Notes under the pieces: model-generated
Seen by the model: the letters and a program-made list of their open reading frames with translations, nothing else
What the model was told of the DNA's origin: nothing
Databases searched by the model: none
Shown here: positions 1-10,074 of the stretch, one piece after another
How the letters are laid out: the number at the start of each line of letters is the position of its first letter
How positions within the stretch are numbered: the first letter of the stretch is position 1
Position numbers and translations under genes: made by a program
Source: Plastoroseomonas arctica
Lineage (GTDB): Bacteria > Pseudomonadota > Alphaproteobacteria > Acetobacterales > Acetobacteraceae
DNA: 64,000 nucleotides
Direction: 5' to 3'
NCBI RefSeq assembly: GCF_018128965.1
Contig: NZ_JAAEDH010000023.1
Coordinates: 19,989-83,988 of the forward strand

Positions 1-440
1 TCCGCCAGCGGATACGCGAATATCTCCGCCACCTCGGCGGGATCCGGCGTGAGGGTAAAGGGCGGCTCGATCAGCGCGAGGACCGGCGTCACGTGGTAGC
101 CGGTCACGGTGCGGTGTTCCGGCAGGGCGCCGAGCACGCTCGGCAGGCGCGGGTCGAGTCCCACCTCCTCCGCCGCTTCGCGCAGCGCCGCCTGCTCGGG
201 CGTCTCGCCCGGCTCGATCCGGCCGCCGGGGAAACTCACCTGCCCCGCATGCGAGGACAGGGTCGCCGCGCGCAAGGTCAGCAGGATCTCGGGTTCGGCA
301 CGAAGGATGATCGGCACCAGCACCGCGGCGTCGATCCGCCGCTCAGGCATGATGTCCAGCGCGTCGTCGCTGCCGGTTGGCGCGAGGCGCGCGCGGCGTT
401 CAGGATCGGCGAAGCGCCGCCGGAGTTCGGCTTCCGTCAC
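1..440 (-). CDS. Nudix hydrolase, CoA-pyrophosphatase type (3' end cut by window edge)
   Basis: The reverse-strand reading frame carries a complete Nudix box: a GRIEPGE stretch followed seven residues later by REAAEEVG, which binds the divalent metal and hydrolyses a nucleoside diphosphate linked to another group. The surrounding sequence (SSHAGQVSFPGG upstream, an HRTVTGYHVTP stretch downstream) matches the NudL/YeaB-like branch, which cleaves coenzyme A into phosphopantetheine and 3',5'-ADP; the exact substrate is inferred. I chose the GTG start because it overlaps the TGA stop of the upstream DUF1285 gene in a GTGA arrangement, which implies translational coupling. The frame is open to the left edge of the window, so the C-terminus is missing. 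About 146 codons are visible. Confidence 0.85.
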   Translation of the reverse strand, partial: MTEAELRRRFADPERRARLAPTGSDDALDIMPERRIDAAVLVPIILRAEPEILLTLRAATLSSHAGQVSFPGGRIEPGETPEQAALREAAEEVGLDPRLPSVLGALPEHRTVTGYHVTPVLALIEPPFTLTPDPAEVAEIFAYPLA

Positions 441-1060
441 GCGGCGCTGATCAGGTCGCCCTCGGCATCTTCTTCGGCGGGCAGATCGTCGATCGGAAAG
501 AACGCGCCCTCGCTCCAGAGCCCCAGTACCTCGCGCCCATCGATCGTCTCGGGCTGCGCGAGTGCGACCAGCTCATAGAAGACCGGCCGTGAAATGCGGG
601 CTTCGAGACCCGGGCGCACAAGCACATAGGGACGCGGCTCGCGCGTCACGGGGCACAGCGCGACCCGGATCGGGTGCGCGGCATTCGCGGTCACCATCTC
701 GTCGAGGTTGGTGCGGAAGGTCAGGCATTGCCGCGGCTTGCCGGTATCGGGGCAGGCGCAGTCGCGCCAAAACAGCTCGACGGCGACGAAGGGCGCATCC
801 TCGACCTCGATGCGGCCGCGTTCGACCGGCGTCTCGAGCACGTAGCCGCCGTCGGGCTCACGCTTGAGCACGGAGGCGAAGAGGGAAACGAGAGGCTTTC
901 GCGAAATCGGGCTGCCGCGATAGTACCAGGTGCCGCAACGCGCGATCCTGATGGCGTACTCGCCGTGATCGATACGCGGCGGCCGCTCCTTCAGGGCATT
1001 GGGCTTCACGGGATGGGCATAAGGCCCGATCATCGCTTTGTCCGCGCGGTTTCCGGTCAT
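437..1060 (-). CDS. DUF1285 domain-containing protein
   Basis: This 207-residue protein has the layout of the DUF1285 family: a GTWYYRGSPI segment near residue 43, a central VERGRIEVEDAPF segment and an RISRPVFYELV segment toward the C-terminus. The family has no established biochemical role. It lacks a signal peptide and membrane segments, so it is probably cytosolic. Its stop overlaps the GTG start of the Nudix gene by four bases, so the two are probably co-transcribed. The gene is divergent from the MoxR operon, with about 140 bases between the start codons. Confidence 0.75.
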   Translation of the reverse strand: MTGNRADKAMIGPYAHPVKPNALKERPPRIDHGEYAIRIARCGTWYYRGSPISRKPLVSLFASVLKREPDGGYVLETPVERGRIEVEDAPFVAVELFWRDCACPDTGKPRQCLTFRTNLDEMVTANAAHPIRVALCPVTREPRPYVLVRPGLEARISRPVFYELVALAQPETIDGREVLGLWSEGAFFPIDDLPAEEDAEGDLISAA

Positions 1061-1157
1061 AGCATTGTACTTCGCTCTTGCGGCGGGCGCCCTCGGGACG
1101 ATGTCCGCTGAAGGTGCCGCCGGGGTGACAGCGCATTTGCTCGAAGCCCGGGACGGA

Positions 1158-1184
1158 TTGGCGATAGGCTTCGGACCTTAGTAT
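1158..1184 (+). promoter_or_regulatory. weak sigma70-like promoter candidate for the Bat-like operon
   Basis: TTGGCG at 1158-1163 and TAGTAT at 1179-1184 are separated by 15 bases. This is shorter than the usual 17, so the call is weak. It sits just upstream of a purine-rich ribosome binding site (GGGAAGCGGG) and the ATG at 1200. Confidence 0.25.
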
Positions 1185-1199
1185 GGGAAGCGGGATGGC

Positions 1200-2207
<1,008 letters not shown>

Positions 2208-2229
2208 GCGAAACCAGGCCACGCATCCT

Positions 2230-3111
2230 GTGACACCCGGACATTCCCGTGGCGGCGCGGCACCGTTGCTCGCGGCCAATCGCGCCGAGGCGTTGGGCGC
2301 ACGGCTGCCGCCGCTGGTGGTCGAAGCCGAGCGCGTCGCCGCGACCGTGATGCAGGGCGTCCATGGCCGCCGCCGCTCGGGCCAGGGCGACGCCTTCTGG
2401 CAATTCCGCCCTTTCCTCGCCGGCGATGCTGCCTCCCGCGTCGATTGGCGCCAGAGCGCGAAGTCGGACCGCCTCTTCATCCGCGAAACCGAATGGGAAG
2501 CCGCCCAGACCGTCGCCGTCTGGCGCGACGCCTCGCCCTCCATGGCCTGGCGCTCCACCCTGGCAAAGACCGAAAAGGGCGAGCGCGCGGACCTGCTGCT
2601 CCTCGCCCTCTCCGCCCTGCTGCTGCGCGGCGGCGAACGCGTGCGCCTGCTCGGCGCCGGCCGCCGCAGCCATGCCGGGCGCGGCGCCCTCGTCACCCTT
2701 GCCGAAGCGCTGGGCCGCGCCAGCCCCCCGCCCGAGGACGAAGGCCTGCCCCGCCACGCCCGCGTGGTCCTGTTCGGCGACTTCCTCTCCCCACTCCCTG
2801 ACATCAGCCGAGCCGTTTCCGCCCTTGCCTCCCGCCCCGTGCGCGGGCACCTGGTGCAAATCCTCGACCCCGCCGAAGAAACCCTTCCCTACACCGGCCG
2901 CATCCGCTTCGAAGGCCTGCAGGACGAAACCCACACCCTGCTCCCCCGCGTCGAAGGCGTCCGCAGCCTCTACGCCGAACGCCTCGCCGCCCACCGCGAC
3001 GGCCTCAAGGCCATCTGCGCGGCGGCCGGCTGGCGCTTCGCCCTGCACCACACCGACCAACCACCGGAAGCCGCCCTGCTGGCACTGCACATGGCACTGG
3101 CACCGGGATGA
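2230..3111 (+). CDS. DUF58 domain-containing protein
   Basis: This 293-residue protein contains the DUF58 signature near residues 49-90: GQGDAFWQFRPF followed by SRVDWRQSAKSD and an IRETEWE segment. DUF58 proteins accompany MoxR ATPases and VWA proteins and are thought to belong to the same envelope-associated complex, though their role is not established. The GTG start lies 22 bases after the moxR stop, and no better in-frame start exists between the two genes. No clear membrane segment is seen, so it is probably cytosolic or peripheral. Confidence 0.85.
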   Translation: MTPGHSRGGAAPLLAANRAEALGARLPPLVVEAERVAATVMQGVHGRRRSGQGDAFWQFRPFLAGDAASRVDWRQSAKSDRLFIRETEWEAAQTVAVWRDASPSMAWRSTLAKTEKGERADLLLLALSALLLRGGERVRLLGAGRRSHAGRGALVTLAEALGRASPPPEDEGLPRHARVVLFGDFLSPLPDISRAVSALASRPVRGHLVQILDPAEETLPYTGRIRFEGLQDETHTLLPRVEGVRSLYAERLAAHRDGLKAICAAAGWRFALHHTDQPPEAALLALHMALAPG

Positions 3112-3132
3112 GGGCGGCACAGGAAGCAACGC

Positions 3133-3179
3133 CAGGGGGCGCTGCCCCCTGGACCCCCGCCGGGGATCGGGCCGATCCC
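3133..3179 (+). repeat. GC-rich palindromic intergenic element (two adjacent hairpins)
   Basis: An 8-base stem (CAGGGGGC, 3133-3140, with GCCCCCTG, 3144-3151, loop GCT) is followed by a second 8-base stem (GGGATCGG, 3163-3170, with CCGATCCC, 3172-3179, one-base loop). From memory, the combination of a G-run/C-run palindrome with a 'TGGACCCCCGC' linker resembles dispersed intergenic palindromes in Acetobacteraceae genomes. No other copy was noticed in this window. Confidence 0.6.
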
Positions 3180-3238
3180 GGGCCCCTGCATGTGCGGGTC
3201 CTGGATTTGGGAGGGGCCTATTGCTTGAAGCGCCGGGT

Positions 3239-3300
3239 TGGGGAGAGGGCGCATGGCGGTCCCTGCGGCGCGGTTGCTCTATTCACGCGCCCTCTCCCCA
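3239..3300 (+). repeat. 14-base perfect inverted repeat with a 34-base loop
   Basis: TGGGGAGAGGGCGC at 3239-3252 is exactly complementary to GCGCCCTCTCCCCA at 3287-3300. The long loop and lack of a trailing T-run make it a poor intrinsic terminator. It could be a protein-binding site, an RNA processing stem within the operon, or part of a dispersed repeat. Confidence 0.65.
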
Positions 3301-3414
3301 TCCCTGCTCGCCTCCGGCGACACCCCCTTCCAAGACCATGAACCAACAATTGGCGGTCCATGATCGACACGATCCTGGCGGGGTTCATGGGCAGAGCCCC
3401 TGGCCTTCCTTCCC

Positions 3415-6147
3415 ATGCTGACCCTCGGCCCGCTGGCCTTTGCCGCGCCGTGGCTGCTGGTCGCGCTTGGGGCGTTGCCGGTGTTGGTGTGGTTGTTGCG
3501 GGTGACGCCGCCGGCGGCGCGGCGGCAGAGTTTCCCGGCCATTCGGTTGTTGCGGGACATGCCTGTTGTCGAGGAGACGCCGTCGCGCACGCCGTGGTGG
3601 TTGTTGGTTCTGCGCATCGTGGCGGCGGCGTTGATTGTGTTGGGGTTGTCGCGGCCGATCTGGGGGCCGGGGGCGGCGGTGAGTGGCAGTGGGCCTTTGT
3701 TGATCGTCATCGATGATGGGTGGGCGGCGGCGGCGGATTGGCCGTCGCGGATGGCTTCTGCGGGTGCAGCGCTTGAAGCGGCGGGGCGCGAGGGGCGCCG
3801 GGTGGCGCTGCTGGCGACCGCCGCGAGCGAGACCGGAGAGGCGCCGCGCGTGAACGGCCTGATGCCGGCGGAGGAGGCGCGTGCACGGCTTGCCGCGTTG
3901 CGCCCGAAATCCTGGGCGCCTGACCACGCGGCGGCGCTCGCGGCGCTTGCGGCCTTTCGCGCACTCGCACCTGGGCCTTTTGCCGCCCACTACGTCGCCG
4001 ATGGCGTCGATCATGCGCCTGGGGGCTTTGCGGCTCTGGCCGCGGCGCTGGGCGAGGGTGGGGCGCTGACCCTCGCACGTGCGGAGGCGCCGGTCGCGCG
4101 CATGCTGATGCTGCCGCGCGCCGAGGCCGACCGGCTGACCCTTCGCGTCACGCAGTTGCCGGTGAGCGGCGCGAGCACCGCCGCCGTACTAGCGCGCACC
4201 GGCGATGGCCGCACCCTCGCACGCGCCGAAATCGCCATCCCGGCCGGCGAGCGGGCCGGCGAGGCGGTGCTGGAACTGCCGGTCGAGATCCGCAACCAAG
4301 TGGTGCGGCTGGATCTGGAACCGGGGGCGGGCGCGGCGGGCGTCCTGCTGCTCGACGAGCGCTTTCGCCGCCGTCCCGTGGGCCTGCTCGCCAGCACCGA
4401 GACCCAGGCGGACGTGCCGCTGATCGGCGACCTGTATTATCTGGATCGCGCGCTCGCACCCTATGCGGAGATCCGTCGGGGCACCCTCGACGCGCTGCTC
4501 GCGCGACAGCTGGCGGTGCTAGTCCTCGCCGACCGCGACCTCTCCGATGCGCGTGAGCGGGAGGCGGTGGCGAAATGGGTACGCGAGGGCGGCACGCTGA
4601 TCCGCTTCGCCGGCCCGCGCATGGCGGAAAACCCCGACCCTCTGCTGCCGGTGCCGTTGCGCGCCGGGGAGCGCCAGCTGGGCGGCGCGATGACCTGGGA
4701 ACGCGCGCAGCCGCTGGCCCCTTTCCCCGATGGCTCGCCGTTCGCGGGGCTCGTCGTGCCGGCCGAGATCCTGGTCGAGCGCCAGGTGCTGGCGGAGCCC
4801 TCGGCGCAGCTGTCCGCGCGCAGCTGGGCGCGCCTCGCGGACGGCACGCCGCTGGTGACCTTCGAAACGCGGGGTGCGGGGCGGGTGGTGCTGTTCCACG
4901 TCACGGCGCAAGCCGAGTGGTCGAACCTGCCGCTTTCCGGCCTATTCGTGGACATGCTGCGGCGGCTGGTGGCGCTCTCCGCCGGCGTCGCAGGCAATGA
5001 GGGCGCGTCGATGCTGGCGCCGCTCGAAAGCCTCGACGGGTTTGGGCGCCTCGGTCCGGCGCCGCCGGCGGCGGCCGCGATCGCGGCCAACCAGGTGGAA
5101 GGCGCGGCGCCGTCGCCGCGGCAGCCGCCGGGATGGTATGGCGCGCCGGGGCAGGCCGATGACGGCGCGGCCTATCGACGTGCGCTCAACCTCTCGGCGG
5201 GTCTCGCGGCGCCCACGCCCGCGGGTGCGGCGCCCGCCACGGCGTCGAGCGTGTCGATCGGCGGTGTCGCCGCGGATCGCGACCTAGGGCCGTGGCTGCT
5301 GGCGGCGGCGCTGCTGCTGTTCGCCATCGACATGCTGGTCTCGCTCGGCCTGCGCGGCTTGCTGCTGCGCCCGGCGCTGCGCGTCGCGCTTCTGGGCATG
5401 CTGCTCGCGACCCCGGCGCTGGCCCAGGGCCAGGCCCCAGGCGAGGCCAGCCCCTCGCTCGCGACGCGCCTCGCCTATGTGCTGACCGGCGACGCGACGG
5501 TGGACGAGACGGTGCGCCAGGGCCTCACGGGCCTGTCGGATTTCGTGAACCGGCGCAGCGCTACCGCACTCGCCGAGCCGCTCGCGGTGGTACCGGGCCA
5601 GGACGAGCTGGCTTTCTTCCCACTGATCTACTGGACCATCCTGCCCGACGCGCCGACGCCAAGCCCGGCGGCGGTCGCCGCACTCAACGGCTTCATGCGC
5701 AACGGCGGCATCATCCTGTTCGACACTCGCGACGAGGGCTCCGGCGAGGGGTTTTCCCCAGGCGCGCGCGCCGCGCTGCGCCGGGTGACGCGCGAGCTCT
5801 CCGTCCCGCCGCTGGCGGTGGTGGCGGACGACCACGTGCTGCGCCGCGCCTTCTACCTGCTGCAGGACCTGCCGGGCCGCTTCACCGGCGGCCAGGTCTG
5901 GGTCGCGCGCGACGGCGACCGTGCCAATGACAGCGTCTCCCCGGTGATCGTCGGCGGGCATGACTGGGCGGCGGCCTGGGCGGTGGATGCGCGGGGTGCC
6001 AATCCGCACGCGGTGATCCCCGGCGGGGCGCGGCAGCGTATCCTCGCCTATCGGTTCGGCATGAACCTCGTGATCTACGCGCTCACCGGCAACTACAAGG
6101 GCGACCAGGTGCACGTGCCCGCCATTCTCGAAAGGCTCGGCAATTGA
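3415..6147 (+). CDS. BatA-like N-terminal domain fused to DUF4159, membrane protein
   Basis: This 910-residue protein starts with a BatA (aerotolerance regulator N-terminal) segment. Two membrane helices flank a PPAARRQSFPA stretch, about residues 5-30 and 55-80. A long periplasmic middle region is followed by another helix near 621-645. A second signal-like hydrophobic stretch ending in ALAQ (about 655-672) precedes the C-terminal DUF4159 domain (ATRLAYVLTGD through GNYKGDQVHVPAI), which has an FDTRDEG motif. It most likely works with the MoxR ATPase and DUF58 protein in an envelope complex. The internal signal-like stretch suggests an ancestral fusion of BatA with a separate periplasmic DUF4159 protein. 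The next gene overlaps its stop codon by one base. Confidence 0.85.
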   Translation: MLTLGPLAFAAPWLLVALGALPVLVWLLRVTPPAARRQSFPAIRLLRDMPVVEETPSRTPWWLLVLRIVAAALIVLGLSRPIWGPGAAVSGSGPLLIVIDDGWAAAADWPSRMASAGAALEAAGREGRRVALLATAASETGEAPRVNGLMPAEEARARLAALRPKSWAPDHAAALAALAAFRALAPGPFAAHYVADGVDHAPGGFAALAAALGEGGALTLARAEAPVARMLMLPRAEADRLTLRVTQLPVSGASTAAVLARTGDGRTLARAEIAIPAGERAGEAVLELPVEIRNQVVRLDLEPGAGAAGVLLLDERFRRRPVGLLASTETQADVPLIGDLYYLDRALAPYAEIRRGTLDALLARQLAVLVLADRDLSDAREREAVAKWVREGGTLIRFAGPRMAENPDPLLPVPLRAGERQLGGAMTWERAQPLAPFPDGSPFAGLVVPAEILVERQVLAEPSAQLSARSWARLADGTPLVTFETRGAGRVVLFHVTAQAEWSNLPLSGLFVDMLRRLVALSAGVAGNEGASMLAPLESLDGFGRLGPAPPAAAAIAANQVEGAAPSPRQPPGWYGAPGQADDGAAYRRALNLSAGLAAPTPAGAAPATASSVSIGGVAADRDLGPWLLAAALLLFAIDMLVSLGLRGLLLRPALRVALLGMLLATPALAQGQAPGEASPSLATRLAYVLTGDATVDETVRQGLTGLSDFVNRRSATALAEPLAVVPGQDELAFFPLIYWTILPDAPTPSPAAVAALNGFMRNGGIILFDTRDEGSGEGFSPGARAALRRVTRELSVPPLAVVADDHVLRRAFYLLQDLPGRFTGGQVWVARDGDRANDSVSPVIVGGHDWAAAWAVDARGANPHAVIPGGARQRILAYRFGMNLVIYALTGNYKGDQVHVPAILERLGN

Positions 6148-7322
6148 TGGATGGCGCGCGCGGCGAGGGCCTGCTGCGGCCACGCGGCGAGGACACCCAC
6201 GCGAAGGTCGGCTATGCCGAGCTGTTCTTCGACCTCGTCTTCGTCTTCGCGGTCACGCAGCTCTCGCACACCCTGCTGGAGTCCCACTCCGTGCTGGACG
6301 TGGCGCGCACCTGCCTGCTGTTCCTCGCGGTGTGGTGGGTGTGGATCTACACCGGATGGGTGACCAACTGGGTCGACCCCGAGCGTGCCGCGACACGGCT
6401 GATGCTGTTCGCGCTGATGGGCGCGGGCCTAGTCATGTCGATGTCGCTGCCCGAGGCCTTCGCCGCGCGCGGCCTGCACTTCGCGCTGGCCTATGTCGGC
6501 ATGCAGGTCGGGCGGACGGTCTTCATGATCTGGGCCATCGGTCCGCACATTCCGGCGCTGCGGCTGAACTTCGTGCGCATCTTCGCCTGGCTCGCCTTTG
6601 CCGGCATCTTTTGGATCGCGGGCGGGCTGGCGGATGCCGAGACCCGGCTCACCCTCTGGATCGTGGCCCTCGCGATCGAGTACGTCTCGCCGCTGGCGTT
6701 CTTCTGGACGCCCGGCCTCGGCCGTTCGACCACCGAGGACTGGCAGGTCGAAGGCGCCCACCTCGCCGAACGCTGCGCCTTGTTCATCATCATCGGCCTG
6801 GGCGAGAGCATCCTGGTCAGCGGAGCGACCTTCGCGAAGCAGAGCTGGGACGCGGTGCACAGCATCGCGTTCGCGACCTGCCTGCTCGGCTCGGTCGCGA
6901 TGTGGTGGGTGTATTTCCATGTCGGCGCGGAGCGCGGCACCGCGCACATCGTCGATTCGAATGACCCCGGCCGCATCGCGCGGAACGGCTACACCTACCT
7001 TCATGTGCCGATCGTGGGCGGCGTCGTGCTCTGCGCCGTCGCCGATGAGATCGTGCTGGCGCATCCGCAGGGTGCGGTCTCGACCGCCGCGGCGGCGGCC
7101 ATCATCGGCGGACCGGCGCTGTACCTGGCCGGGTGCGGCCTGTTCAAGCGGATGAGCCTCGGCTGGTTCCCGCTGTCGCATCGGATCGGGCTCGGGGCGC
7201 TTGTGGTCTGCGTGGGCCTGGCCTTCTTCGTCTCTCCCTTGGTGCTGAGCGTCGCGAGCACGGCGGCTCTGATGCTTGTCGCGGCCTGGGAATACCGGTC
7301 GCTGAAGATGGTGCGTCGATGA
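6147..7322 (+). CDS. low temperature requirement A (LtrA) family membrane protein
   Basis: The 391-residue protein begins with the LtrA signature: HAKVGYAELFFDLVFVFAVTQLSH near the N-terminus. It is then almost entirely hydrophobic, with roughly ten membrane helices and an ERCALFIIIGLGESI motif in the middle, also typical of the family. LtrA was named for a Listeria cold-growth phenotype; its transported substrate or biochemical function is unknown. The ATG overlaps the preceding stop by one base (TGATG); a TTG three bases upstream is less likely. The next gene starts inside its stop codon, so it is embedded between two Bat-type genes and should be co-expressed with them. Confidence 0.88.
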   Translation: MDGARGEGLLRPRGEDTHAKVGYAELFFDLVFVFAVTQLSHTLLESHSVLDVARTCLLFLAVWWVWIYTGWVTNWVDPERAATRLMLFALMGAGLVMSMSLPEAFAARGLHFALAYVGMQVGRTVFMIWAIGPHIPALRLNFVRIFAWLAFAGIFWIAGGLADAETRLTLWIVALAIEYVSPLAFFWTPGLGRSTTEDWQVEGAHLAERCALFIIIGLGESILVSGATFAKQSWDAVHSIAFATCLLGSVAMWWVYFHVGAERGTAHIVDSNDPGRIARNGYTYLHVPIVGGVVLCAVADEIVLAHPQGAVSTAAAAAIIGGPALYLAGCGLFKRMSLGWFPLSHRIGLGALVVCVGLAFFVSPLVLSVASTAALMLVAAWEYRSLKMVRR

Positions 7323-9391
7323 GGCAGGCTTTCGCGGGCGTCGATTTCGCGCCGATCCTTCCGATCTGGATGCTGGGGGCGCTCGCCCTCATCGCCGTGC
7401 TGGTGCTGGTGCCGGGCGCGGTGCGTCGGGCTCGAGGGCTGGTCTGGCGCGCGGTCGCCTTCGCCCTGCTTCTCCTCGCTTTGGCCAATCCGCGCCTGGT
7501 CGAGGAGACGCGGGAGACGCGGCCCGATATCGCCCTGCTGGTGGTGGACCGCTCGGACAGCGCCCGGATCAATGGCCGCGACGCGCGGATCGAGGCCGCG
7601 AGGGAGTTGCTGGAACAGCGTATCGGCCGCCTGCCGGAGCTGGAGCTGCGCACCGTTGCTGCCGAGGAGGGCGGCAACCAGGGCACCCGCCTATTCGCCG
7701 CGATGGAGCGCGCGCTTGCCGACATCCCGCGCGCGCGCCTCGCCGGCGTCATCGCGCTGACCGACGGGCAGGCGCATGACGTGCCGGCCGCGTCCCCCAT
7801 CGACGCACCCTTCCACGCGCTGCTCGCGGGCCGGCCCGGCGAGGTGGACCGTCGGCTCCGCGTCATCGAGGCACCCGGCTTCGGCATCGTCGGGCGCAGC
7901 GTCGACCTGCGCGTGGTGGTGGAAGACCTCGGGGCGCGCGAGGCCGGGGGGGCGGCGATGCTCACCATCCGCCGCGACGGCCAGCCGCCGCGCCAGGAAA
8001 GTGTTGCGGTCGGACGCGAACACCGCATCACCATCCCGATCGAGCGCGGTGGGCCCACCGTGGTGGAAGTCGCGGCCGCTACCCGCACCGGCGAGGTCAG
8101 CACGCTCAACAATCGCCAGGTCGTCACCATCACCGGCGTGCGCGATCGGCTGCGCGTGCTGCTGGTCAGCGGGGAGCCCCATGCCGGCGAGCGCACCTGG
8201 CGGCGACTGCTCAAGGCCGACCCGAATGTCGACCTGGTGCACTTCACCATCCTGCGGCCGCCCGAGAAGGACGACCTCACCCCGCTCAACGAGCTGGCGC
8301 TGATCGCCTTCCCGGTGCGCGAGCTGTTCCAGGTGAAGCTGCGCGATTTCGATCTCATCGTGTTCGACCGATTCGCCAATCGCGGCATCCTGCCCCCCGT
8401 CTACCTGCGCAACATCGCCGATTACGTGCGCGGCGGCGGGGCGCTGCTGATGAGCACCGGCCCCGAATTCTCCGGCCCCATCAGCCTCGCCCTCACGCCC
8501 CTCGGTCCTGTGCTGCCGGCGCGGCCGAGCGGGGCGCAGGCCGTGGTTGAGGGCGCCTTCCGCCCGCGGGTCTCGGCGCTGGGCGCGCGCCACCCGGTGA
8601 CCGAGGGCCTGACACCGCCCGATGCCGAGCCGAGCTGGGGCCGCTGGTACCGCTACCTGCGCGCCGAACAGCGCGGCGGCACCACCGTGATGGAGGGACC
8701 GAATGGCGCGCCGTTGCTGGTGCTGGACCGGGTCGGCGAGGGCCGCGTGGCGCTGATGCTCTCCGACCATATCTGGCTGTGGTCGCGTGGCCATGATGGC
8801 GGCGGCCCGCAGCAGGAGGTGCTGCGCCGCATCGCCCATTGGCTGATGCGCGAGCCGGAGCTGGAGGAGGAGGACCTCTCCGCCCGGATCGAGGTTGGCG
8901 GCCTCACCGTCACCCGCCGCAGCGTCGAGGCGGGACCGCCGCCGGAGATCGCGGTCACCGCGCCGGACGGTAGCGTGACGCGCACGCGCCCGGAGCCGGG
9001 ACCCGGTGGCCGCGCCGTGCTGCGCATGGCGGCGACCCAGCCCGGCGTCTGGCAGGCGAGCGACGGGCGGCGCACCGCCTTCGCCGCCTCGGCCGCGGCG
9101 AACCCGCTCGAAATCGCCGATCTCCGCGCCGATGACCAGCGACTGCGACTGGTGGCGCAGGCGACCGGAGGTGCGATCCGCTGGCTCGGCACCGGCGAGG
9201 CGCCGAGCCTTCCGGAAATCCGCCGCGTGGCGGCGGGGCGCGACGCATCGGGGCCGAGCTGGATCGGGCTACGGCGCAATGCGGACCACACGGTGACCGG
9301 GATTTCGGCCATGGCCCTGCTGCCGCCCTGGCTCGCGCTGCCGCTGGTGCTGGGCGTGGCCATCATCGCCTGGCGGCGCGAGGGCCGCTGA
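7319..9391 (+). CDS. VWA-like / glutamine amidotransferase-like membrane protein of the Bat-type operon
   Basis: This 690-residue protein has two N-terminal membrane helices (about residues 12-60), then a VWA-like segment starting DIALLVVDRSDS, whose DRSDS resembles a MIDAS metal site. A periplasmic middle part follows, with a ThuA/GATase-like stretch (DLIVFDRFANRG and YVRGGGALLMS). One C-terminal helix ends in basic residues. This architecture is common in proteins encoded after BatA/DUF4159 genes in alphaproteobacteria. The ATG overlaps the LtrA stop (ATGA), showing translational coupling. It is presumably a structural partner of the MoxR/DUF58 system; no enzymatic activity can be assigned. 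Confidence 0.8.
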   Translation: MRQAFAGVDFAPILPIWMLGALALIAVLVLVPGAVRRARGLVWRAVAFALLLLALANPRLVEETRETRPDIALLVVDRSDSARINGRDARIEAARELLEQRIGRLPELELRTVAAEEGGNQGTRLFAAMERALADIPRARLAGVIALTDGQAHDVPAASPIDAPFHALLAGRPGEVDRRLRVIEAPGFGIVGRSVDLRVVVEDLGAREAGGAAMLTIRRDGQPPRQESVAVGREHRITIPIERGGPTVVEVAAATRTGEVSTLNNRQVVTITGVRDRLRVLLVSGEPHAGERTWRRLLKADPNVDLVHFTILRPPEKDDLTPLNELALIAFPVRELFQVKLRDFDLIVFDRFANRGILPPVYLRNIADYVRGGGALLMSTGPEFSGPISLALTPLGPVLPARPSGAQAVVEGAFRPRVSALGARHPVTEGLTPPDAEPSWGRWYRYLRAEQRGGTTVMEGPNGAPLLVLDRVGEGRVALMLSDHIWLWSRGHDGGGPQQEVLRRIAHWLMREPELEEEDLSARIEVGGLTVTRRSVEAGPPPEIAVTAPDGSVTRTRPEPGPGGRAVLRMAATQPGVWQASDGRRTAFAASAAANPLEIADLRADDQRLRLVAQATGGAIRWLGTGEAPSLPEIRRVAAGRDASGPSWIGLRRNADHTVTGISAMALLPPWLALPLVLGVAIIAWRREGR

Positions 9392-9429
9392 CGATTTCCC
9401 CGCGGCGCGAACTCCGCTAGAACTTGCTG

Positions 9430-10056
9430 ATGCGCAAAATCCTGCTCGCCGCGATGCTTCTCTCCCTCGCCGCCCTGCCCGCCCTGGCGCAGCCGGGCTT
9501 TGCCGGGGCGAGCGGCGCGCCGCAGACCCAGGCGCGCCCGGGCAGTGCGCCCGCCGGTCCCCCGCCGGCGCTGCCCGGACTTGCCGCGCGGCGCGCGCCG
9601 GAGCCGATCCCGGCCGATACCTCGCGCGTGCTGGAACCCACCGACGCGCTGTTCGACGCCATCACCCGGGGTGACCTTCCGGCTGCCCGCGACGCGGTCT
9701 CCCGCGGCGCCGATCTCGATTCGCGCAATGTGCTCGGGCTCACCCCGGTCGATGCCGCGGTCGATCGCGGCCGCAACGAGATCCTGTTCTACCTGCTCTC
9801 GGCGCGGTCGACGGCGCGCAACCCGGCCCCGCCGCCCGAAGCCAACGACACCCCGCAGCAGCGTGCCGCTCGCCAGCGTGCCCTGACCGCCGAACGCCTG
9901 GCCGCGGAGCGTGCGGCGACACGGGCGTCGAGCGCGGCACCGGCCACCGTGCAGCGTGCCGCCGCGCCGCAGTCGCCGCGGCTTTTCGCCAATGACGGCG
10001 GGGCCCCGCGACCCGAGGTGGGGTTCCTGGGCTTCGACGCCGGCCGCGGCCGCTAG
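9430..10056 (+). CDS. secreted ankyrin-repeat protein
   Basis: The 208-residue protein opens with a clear signal peptide (MRKILLAAMLLSLAALPALAQ). A Pro/Ala-rich linker follows, then about two ankyrin repeats: an ALFDAITRGDLPAARDAVSRGADL unit and a GLTPVDAAVDRGRNEILFYLL unit. The C-terminal third is Ala/Arg-rich and of low complexity. It is probably periplasmic and mediates a protein contact; no partner is evident. It follows the Bat-like operon by 38 bases and may be its last gene. The ATG at 9430 is preferred over an upstream TTG because it starts the signal peptide. Confidence 0.75.
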   Translation: MRKILLAAMLLSLAALPALAQPGFAGASGAPQTQARPGSAPAGPPPALPGLAARRAPEPIPADTSRVLEPTDALFDAITRGDLPAARDAVSRGADLDSRNVLGLTPVDAAVDRGRNEILFYLLSARSTARNPAPPPEANDTPQQRAARQRALTAERLAAERAATRASSAAPATVQRAAAPQSPRLFANDGGAPRPEVGFLGFDAGRGR

Positions 10057-10074
10057 ACGCCTCGGACCGCGCGC

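Larger units (their letters stand above)
3112..3414 (+). other. 303-base non-coding gap inside the Bat-like operon
   Basis: There is no convincing gene here; the open frames are short and do not resemble known proteins. The gap contains two sets of inverted repeats, listed separately. It is the only sizeable break within an otherwise tightly packed operon, so it may hold a processing site or an internal promoter for the downstream part. Confidence 0.6.

Noticed and set aside
3108..3341. A 77-codon frame in the gap after the DUF58 gene
   Set aside because: Its composition is Pro/Arg/Gly-rich, it covers the inverted repeats and has no ribosome binding site.
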